Below, piece after piece: positions 28,737 to 32,054 of a stretch of 32,054 nucleotides of DNA (its first letter is position 1; the number at the start of each line of letters is the position of its first letter). Below the pieces are notes generated by a model, which worked only from the letters and a program-made list of their open reading frames with translations, was not told the DNA's origin and did not search any database. This DNA is from Dehalococcoidia bacterium (GTDB lineage: Bacteria; Chloroflexota; Dehalococcoidia; Dehalococcoidales; RBG-16-60-22). The stretch is taken from NCBI GenBank assembly GCA_011192005.1, contig DUFB01000049.1:1-32054 (forward strand), read 5' to 3'. Made by a program: the position numbers and the translations under genes.

Positions 28737-29835
28737 ATGCCAGAGCTAAAAGACAGGTTAGAAGAACTAAAAGGCCGGGTTTCCCAGGCTATGGAGCATC
28801 TTTGACATCGCTGGCCAGGAAAAAGAGATAACCGAGCTGGAAAAGCAGTCCATGCAACCGGATTTCTGGAATGACCAGGCTACTGCTCAGAGTGTTATGC
28901 GTCAGCTGGCCGAAAAATCCCGGGTAGTGCAGCGATGGCGTGAACTGGAAAGCAAGCTGGCTGATTTATATGAGTTGTCTGACGTAGTGGAAGAGGATGA
29001 AAAATTCCAGGTTGAAGTAGAAAAGGAAGTAGATAAGCTGGCCAATTCCCTGGATGATATGGAATTTGAGCTAGCGTTCAGCAGTGAATATGACGCCAGA
29101 AATGCCATTCTGGCAATCCACGCCGGGGCTGGCGGTACCGAATCACAGGACTGGGCGGAAATGTTGATGAGGATGTACCTGCGCTGGTCGGAGCGCCGCG
29201 GTTACCAGGCCGAGGTGCTGGATACTTCGCCGGGAGATGAAGCCGGTGTTAAAAGCACGGTAATCGCCATCAACGGTGAATACGCCGCCGGGTATCTGAA
29301 ATCGGAGCATGGTGTCCATCGGCTTGTCAGGCTTTCACCGTTTGATGCCGATCATGCGCGGCATACGTCTTTTGCTCTGGTGGAGGTAATGCCCGAAGCT
29401 GAGGATGATATCAATGTGCAGATAGAACCTGATGATATCAAGGTGGAGACATTTCGTTCCAGCGGTCCCGGTGGCCAGCATATGCAGAAGACAAGTAGCG
29501 CCGTCAGGATAACACATCTGCCCACGGGTACGATGGCCAGCTGCCAGAGTGAACGTTCCCAGTTTATGAACAAGGACATCGCTATGAAAATATTAAGGGC
29601 GCGCCTGCTGGAAATGGAACTGGAAAAAAGAGAAGAAGAAAGGGCTAAGCTAAAGGGGAGAAGAATTGACGCTGGTTGGGGTAATCAAATCAGAAGCTAT
29701 ATATTGCATCCCTACAAAATGGTAAAAGACCACCGTACGGGTTACGAAGCAAGTAATCCTGAAGAGGTGCTTGATGGGGATCTGGATGACTTCATTACCG
29801 CTTATCTCCGGTCTTTAATGGGGAAAGAAGAATGA
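28737..29835 (+). CDS. prfB: Peptide chain release factor 2, translated via +1 programmed frameshift
   Basis: 0-frame ORF from ATG 28737 ends ...GGAG CAT CTT TGA C (TGA at 28803-28805). The +1 frame continues as DIAGQEKEITELEKQSMQPDFW to 29835. GPGGQ and SPF motifs present. Confidence 0.96.
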
Positions 29836-30947
29836 AACATAAAATAGGATTGTTGATAACCCTGGGTTTGATACTGGTAGTAGCATTATGGAATCCGTGC
29901 TTGGTCCAGGCTAGTAGCGAACTCAGCATTCTGGATTATTCGGCGGAGATAGATTTCCCCGTAAAGATTATTTTCGAAGTTTCTGCCCGGAGCGATGTGG
30001 ATATTGATGATATTCGTCTGCATTACAGGATTAACCGTACTGAACTTGCCCGGATAACAAGTGAGGTATATATTGAGTTTACACCATCGAAAACGGTATC
30101 CATCGATTGGGTATGGGATATGAGAAAAACGGGTGGATTACCACCTGGTTCCAGTCTGTATTACTGGTGGACGGTGACTGATGCCGACGGCGACAGCGTG
30201 CAGACCCCTCCGGTTGAAATGCTGGTATCCGATAAGCGTTATGATTGGCAGGAACTTACCGAAGGTGAGATAACCCTTTATTGGTATAAGGGTGATGATT
30301 CCTTTAGCGGTGAACTGATGGCTGCTGCCCAGGAAGCACTGGCACGTTTGTATGTGGAGACCGGAGCCGAACTGGAAAAGCCGGTGAGTATCTATATTTA
30401 TGCCAGTTCTGCAGACCTGCAGGGTTCGATGATTTTCCCCCAGGAGTGGACCGGTGGCGTTGCCTTTACACGGTACGGAATTATCACGATTGGTATCGGC
30501 ACGAGTTCCGGTGACATGGAATGGGGTAAGAGGGCGATTGCTCACGAACTTACTCATCTGGTCATTCACCAGATAACCCTGAATCCTTACAACGATTTAC
30601 CTGTCTGGCTAGATGAAGGCCTGGCCATGAATACCGAAGGTGAATTACTGTGGTATTTCATGGATGAACTCAATAAGGCCAGAGAAAACGGTACCTTTTT
30701 CTCGGTGCGCAGCCTGGCAAGTCCCTTTCCCACGGATACCAATGAAGCACTGCTCTCTTACGCCCAGAGTTATGAGCTGGTAAAATTTCTCATTGATGAG
30801 TACGGGCAGGAAAAGATGTTCGAGCTGCTCAGCACTTTCCGGGAAGGTGCTGGCTATGATGAAGCATTAAACAGGGTATACAACTTTGATATGGACGGGC
30901 TGGATGCCCGGTGGCGAGCCGCTTTCGAAGCTATGGTGATACTCTGA
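29832..30947 (+). CDS. Secreted/anchored peptidase MA-like metalloprotease (gluzincin)
   Basis: N-terminal hydrophobic signal, HELTH (HExxH) and downstream WLDEGLA. Start overlaps the prfB stop (ATGA). Confidence 0.8.
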   Translation: MKHKIGLLITLGLILVVALWNPCLVQASSELSILDYSAEIDFPVKIIFEVSARSDVDIDDIRLHYRINRTELARITSEVYIEFTPSKTVSIDWVWDMRKTGGLPPGSSLYYWWTVTDADGDSVQTPPVEMLVSDKRYDWQELTEGEITLYWYKGDDSFSGELMAAAQEALARLYVETGAELEKPVSIYIYASSADLQGSMIFPQEWTGGVAFTRYGIITIGIGTSSGDMEWGKRAIAHELTHLVIHQITLNPYNDLPVWLDEGLAMNTEGELLWYFMDELNKARENGTFFSVRSLASPFPTDTNEALLSYAQSYELVKFLIDEYGQEKMFELLSTFREGAGYDEALNRVYNFDMDGLDARWRAAFEAMVIL

Positions 30948-30949
30948 TT

Positions 30950-31159
30950 TTAGTCGTGACGTTCGGTAATCAACTGCGGGCTGGCTTTTACCGCCGGCGT
31001 ATCCATCTCGGTGCCGTTCATGAATTTAATTTTCGGCATTTTCTGATACCAGGTAGCGCCGCATTGTATGCACTCGGCATAAACACCGTAGACATCACAT
31101 TCCAGTGAAACGTCACCCCCGCATCTTTTGCAGGCTTTTATTCTAACGAGACAGAGCAT
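30950..31159 (-). CDS. Small zinc-ribbon protein (69 aa)
   Basis: ACKRCGGDV...ECIQCGATW: two CxxC knuckles. AAGGAG upstream of the ATG. Confidence 0.7.
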   Translation of the reverse strand: MLCLVRIKACKRCGGDVSLECDVYGVYAECIQCGATWYQKMPKIKFMNGTEMDTPAVKASPQLITERHD

Positions 31160-31380
31160 TTTTCTCCTTGCGCGTAATTCTAATGTTTATTCACAGGCCT
31201 CTATTTCCTGATGATAGATGTTGTGGTATCAGTTTAAAATCCTGTAAACCCTTATTCTAGCAATACTACACTCCCAAATATGATAATGGTTAATACCCAG
31301 TAATAAAGTAATATGGTCAAACAAAGGAAAACTGCCAGGTGGTTGCCATATTCTTCGTATTGGTGTTAGACTAGGCTGAT

Positions 31381-32054
31381 ATGAGTACACCAGCGGACTC
31401 CAAGCCAGATGGGTTGACCATTCACGACCTTCCGGTTTCCGACAGGCCGAGAGAAAGATTACAGAGGTTAGGAGTCGAGGCTCTATCAGCCCAGGAAATT
31501 TTAGCGGTTATTTTGGGCAGGGGTATTTCCGGAGAATCGGTGATGGTCACCGCCCAGAGATTACTCAGCAAGTTTGGTGGTCTTAAAGGAATCTCTAATG
31601 CTTCTCTTGAAGAGCTTGCCAGCATCAGGGGAATAGGTATCGCCAAGGCGGTGCAGATAAAGGCGGCGGTTGAACTTGCCAACCGCGTGGATGGTTATTC
31701 AGAGACGGGGACCAGGCTTCTTATAAAAACCCCCGAGGATGTAGCTGCACTCGTAAAAGGCAGATTGAAAGAGAAAAAAAGGGAGTATTTCCTGGCGGTG
31801 TTACTCGATACGAGAAACCAGTTGATAAAAATTGCCGAGATATCTATCGGCAGTCTTGATACCAGTATTGTCCATCCCCGCGAAGTATTTAAGGAAGCGA
31901 TATCCGCCAGTGCCGCGGCAGTGATTTTGGTGCATAATCACCCATCTGGCGATACCGAGGCGTCGGAAGACGATATTCAGTTAACTAAACGACTGGCGGA
32001 AGCCGGTGAGATTGTCGGCATAGATGTTCTCGACCATGTTATCATCGGCGGCAA
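31381..32054 (+). CDS. radC: RadC family (JAMM/MPN+) DNA repair-like protein, truncated at the right edge
   Basis: LPVSDRPRERLQRLGVEALSAQEILAVILGRG; HhH segment; JAMM motif HNHPSGDTEASEDD. Confidence 0.93.
   Translation, partial: MSTPADSKPDGLTIHDLPVSDRPRERLQRLGVEALSAQEILAVILGRGISGESVMVTAQRLLSKFGGLKGISNASLEELASIRGIGIAKAVQIKAAVELANRVDGYSETGTRLLIKTPEDVAALVKGRLKEKKREYFLAVLLDTRNQLIKIAEISIGSLDTSIVHPREVFKEAISASAAAVILVHNHPSGDTEASEDDIQLTKRLAEAGEIVGIDVLDHVIIGG

Overview
This window looks like ordinary chromosomal housekeeping DNA. By gene content and order it is plausibly from an anaerobic Chloroflexota/Dehalococcoidia-type bacterium (inference only). From left to right it carries: a partial HD-domain protein and a tandem set of cupin-like proteins (-); a putative operon of a hypothetical protein, a class I methyltransferase and rsgA (+), followed by ffh (+) and a Cys-containing conserved hypothetical (+); a TetR regulator plus MFS transporter (-); rpoD, dnaG, dgt, ridA-like and ppsA (-); a DUF151/bifunctional nuclease-like gene and small proteins (+); a complete F1Fo ATP synthase operon (+); metF and a metV-like gene (-); rpsP-khpA (-); endonuclease V (+); prfB with a +1 programmed frameshift (+); a peptidase-MA-like HExxH protein (+); a small zinc ribbon (-); and a truncated radC (+). 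No rRNA, tRNA, CRISPR array, transposase or prophage was recognised. The observations most worth checking are: (i) an unannotated 36-aa single-TM ORF between atpE and atpF, followed by a strong intercistronic hairpin; (ii) a promoter, leader peptide and two tandem intrinsic terminators upstream of the operon at 2237, which look like an attenuator or small RNA; (iii) a TetR-type operator inside a near-consensus promoter; (iv) several genes (ffh, dnaG, nfi, possibly radC) with a -10 element 5-9 nt upstream of the start codon and no Shine-Dalgarno, suggesting leaderless mRNAs; (v) a cupin-like family present in three copies in two adjacent genes; and (vi) an orphan long inverted repeat at 6805-6861. 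I found no clear-cut new defence or mobile system.
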